The notes below the pieces were generated by a model that was not told the DNA's origin, searched no databases, and saw nothing but the letters and a program-made list of their open reading frames with translations. Below, in pieces: positions 62,727 through 64,000 of a stretch of DNA of 64,000 nucleotides. The stretch covers positions 124,001-188,000 of the forward strand of contig NZ_FRBY01000004.1 in the NCBI RefSeq assembly GCF_900142735.1, in the 5' to 3' direction. Within the stretch, counting starts at the first letter, position 1; each line of letters begins with the position of its first letter. This stretch comes from Flavobacterium saccharophilum. GTDB taxonomy: Bacteria; Bacteroidota; Bacteroidia; Flavobacteriales; Flavobacteriaceae. A program made the translations under genes and the position numbers.

Positions 62727-63929
62727 TTAAAGTTGAATTTTTTTGATTTCGGCATATCTCTTTAAGGCTTCCAAATAATAATAGTCTGCATAATCAAGTG
62801 GAGTATCAATTTCAGAATTGTATAAAAAAGCACCTACGCTGTGTTTTAATAAAAAGTAACTATTTTCATCGGGCTTAGCCAAATAGGCATCTGATGATAA
62901 AGATTTTAATATTTCTTCAGCGTAATCAATATACTTTTGACCGTCTTTTACTTGTGTGCTTAATTCCAATAAAGCAGATGCTATTACTGCAGCAGCCGAA
63001 GCATCTCTTGGCGCAAGTTCATCAGTTTCTAAGGCATTGTGTACATCATAATCCCATACTGGTATTTTATCTTTTGGTGTTCTGGGATTGTTCATAATGA
63101 ATTTGGCAATATTTTCGGCCTGTTGTAAAAACTTTGGATTTTTGCTGTTTTCATAACATACCGTATATCCATATAAACCCCAAGCCTGACCACGTGCCCA
63201 CGCTGATTCGTCTGTTAATCCCTGATGAGTGGCTTTACGTAAAACTTTTCCGGTTGCAGGGTCATAATCAACAACATGGTAAGAGCTAAAGTCTTTTCTG
63301 AAGTGATTTTTCAAGGTTGTTAAGGCATGGGTATCGGCAGCATTGGTGTATTCTGGTTTGTTGAATTGTTTCGCTCCCCAATACAGATATTCGAGATTCA
63401 TCATATTATCAATAATCACAGGATAATTCCACCATGGAAAATCCCAGGAACGAATTACTCCAATTTTAGGATTAAATCGGGCGTATAGGTTTGCCGCTCC
63501 ATCGCTCAATGCAGGTAAATAGGTTTTGTCTCCCGTAATTCTGTAGGCATTTCCATAAGAGCAGTACAACATAAAACCAACATCATGTGTGTTTTTTATA
63601 TTACGGATAGAATCAAGAGCTAATGTGAATTTTTTAGCGTCTTCTGCTAATTTTTTGTCGCCTGTAAGTTCATATCCGTACCAAAGACTTCCGGGGAAAA
63701 AACCGGTTGTCCAGTCTGTCAAACCCGCTAATCGTACCGTTCCATTTGGATTTACAGAACGGGGATTTTTTCCCGGCTGATAGGTTTGGGCGGCTTTGTT
63801 TAATTGAAAATGAATTACTTCTGTGGTTTTCTTAAACCAATCATAAGTTGGGTCTTCTTGATTGGATTTTGCAAAAGAGCTTAAAGTAATAGCGGAAATA
63901 GCTAGAAATAGGCTGAAGGTTTTTTTCAT
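62727..63929 (-). CDS. Glycoside hydrolase family 88 unsaturated glucuronyl hydrolase
   Basis: This enzyme removes the 4,5-unsaturated uronic acid left at the non-reducing end by the lyases. The 400-residue protein has a signal peptide (~1-20), so it acts in the periplasm. The (alpha/alpha)6 barrel has both conserved aspartates, Asp116 in T-H-D-V-G-F and Asp174 in V-I-I-D-N-M-M-N, spaced as in known GH88 enzymes. L-T-D-E-S-A-W-A-R-G-Q-A-W-G is another family landmark. It is the first gene in the visible part of the locus, and only 71 bases upstream are in the window, so further genes may precede it. Confidence 0.93.
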   Translation of the reverse strand: MKKTFSLFLAISAITLSSFAKSNQEDPTYDWFKKTTEVIHFQLNKAAQTYQPGKNPRSVNPNGTVRLAGLTDWTTGFFPGSLWYGYELTGDKKLAEDAKKFTLALDSIRNIKNTHDVGFMLYCSYGNAYRITGDKTYLPALSDGAANLYARFNPKIGVIRSWDFPWWNYPVIIDNMMNLEYLYWGAKQFNKPEYTNAADTHALTTLKNHFRKDFSSYHVVDYDPATGKVLRKATHQGLTDESAWARGQAWGLYGYTVCYENSKNPKFLQQAENIAKFIMNNPRTPKDKIPVWDYDVHNALETDELAPRDASAAAVIASALLELSTQVKDGQKYIDYAEEILKSLSSDAYLAKPDENSYFLLKHSVGAFLYNSEIDTPLDYADYYYLEALKRYAEIKKIQL

Positions 63930-64000
63930 AATTTAATCGTTTATATCCGTATTCAGTTTTGGTGAATATTTTATAAAGCGAAGTTAAACGTGAGGTTGAA

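Noticed and set aside
1..64000. CRISPR arrays, rRNA genes or insertion sequences
   Set aside because: No regular spaced repeats, no rRNA-like sequence and no transposase reading frame were seen anywhere in the window.

Overview
The window reads as chromosomal DNA of a Flavobacterium-like member of the Bacteroidota. It is AT-rich and carries SusC/SusD, a hybrid two-component regulator, a type IX secretion sorting domain, a GLPGLI protein and outer-membrane beta-barrel proteins, and GH9 and heparinase-family enzymes of Flavobacterium type. The species cannot be fixed from the sequence alone.

Layout. (1) 1-5.8 kb: polysaccharide-degrading enzymes, namely a 5'-truncated GH9 protein, a CE1-type esterase and a second, full-length GH9 protein. 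(2) 6.4-13.6 kb: pyruvate carboxylase, then a two-gene unit of an outer-membrane beta-barrel protein and a GLPGLI protein. (3) 14.0-37.5 kb: a block bounded by two near-identical direct repeats of about 250 bp. Each repeat carries a tRNA 3'-end fragment with its terminator and several TTGCCAC motifs. Inside the block are (a) a Trx/ApbE/DUF4266/DUF3570 redox cluster, (b) a stress island of BON, Usp, small membrane proteins, P-type ATPase, beta-CASP nuclease, ATP-cone nuclease, two-component system, pyruvate/PEP-dikinase fragment, MgtC and lipoproteins, and (c) a seven-gene type III polyketide operon with its own ACP, ketosynthase, dehydratase and phosphopantetheinyl transferase. (4) 37.6-64 kb: a polysaccharide utilisation locus for a sulfated glycosaminoglycan, most likely heparin/heparan sulfate. 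It holds GH88, a T9SS-exported heparin-lyase-I-like protein, a HepC-like PL12 lyase, SusC/SusD, a ROK kinase, a sulfatase, a HepII-like lyase, a hybrid two-component regulator, a DUF4861 protein, a KduD-like dehydrogenase and a NagB/PIG-L fusion.

How the genes fit together. In the stress island the histidine kinase has a FixL-like PAS domain that keeps the heme-ligand His and the O2-sensing Arg at the FixL spacing. Its partner is a receiver fused to a Crp/Fnr-type DNA-binding module with the FNR recognition residues E-x-x-S-R. Six perfect TGAT-N4-ATCA boxes, the FNR-type half-sites, lie in the intergenic regions of this same island, ahead of the BON gene, the BON/Usp operon, the nuclease pair, and the dikinase/MgtC pair. 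This points to a self-contained oxygen-responsive stress regulon, similar in gene content to the mycobacterial DosR regulon but wired through a REC-FNR fusion. In the PUL, lyases and sulfatase cut and desulfate the chains, SusC/D imports fragments, GH88 splits off the unsaturated uronate, the KduD-like enzyme acts on the uronate branch, and ROK kinase plus NagB act on the glucosamine branch.

The most original observations are the predicted FixL/REC-FNR regulon, the tRNA-derived repeats that bracket it, the ATP-cone nuclease/beta-CASP nuclease pair, and the conserved but unexplained DUF4266/DUF3570/ApbE redox cluster.
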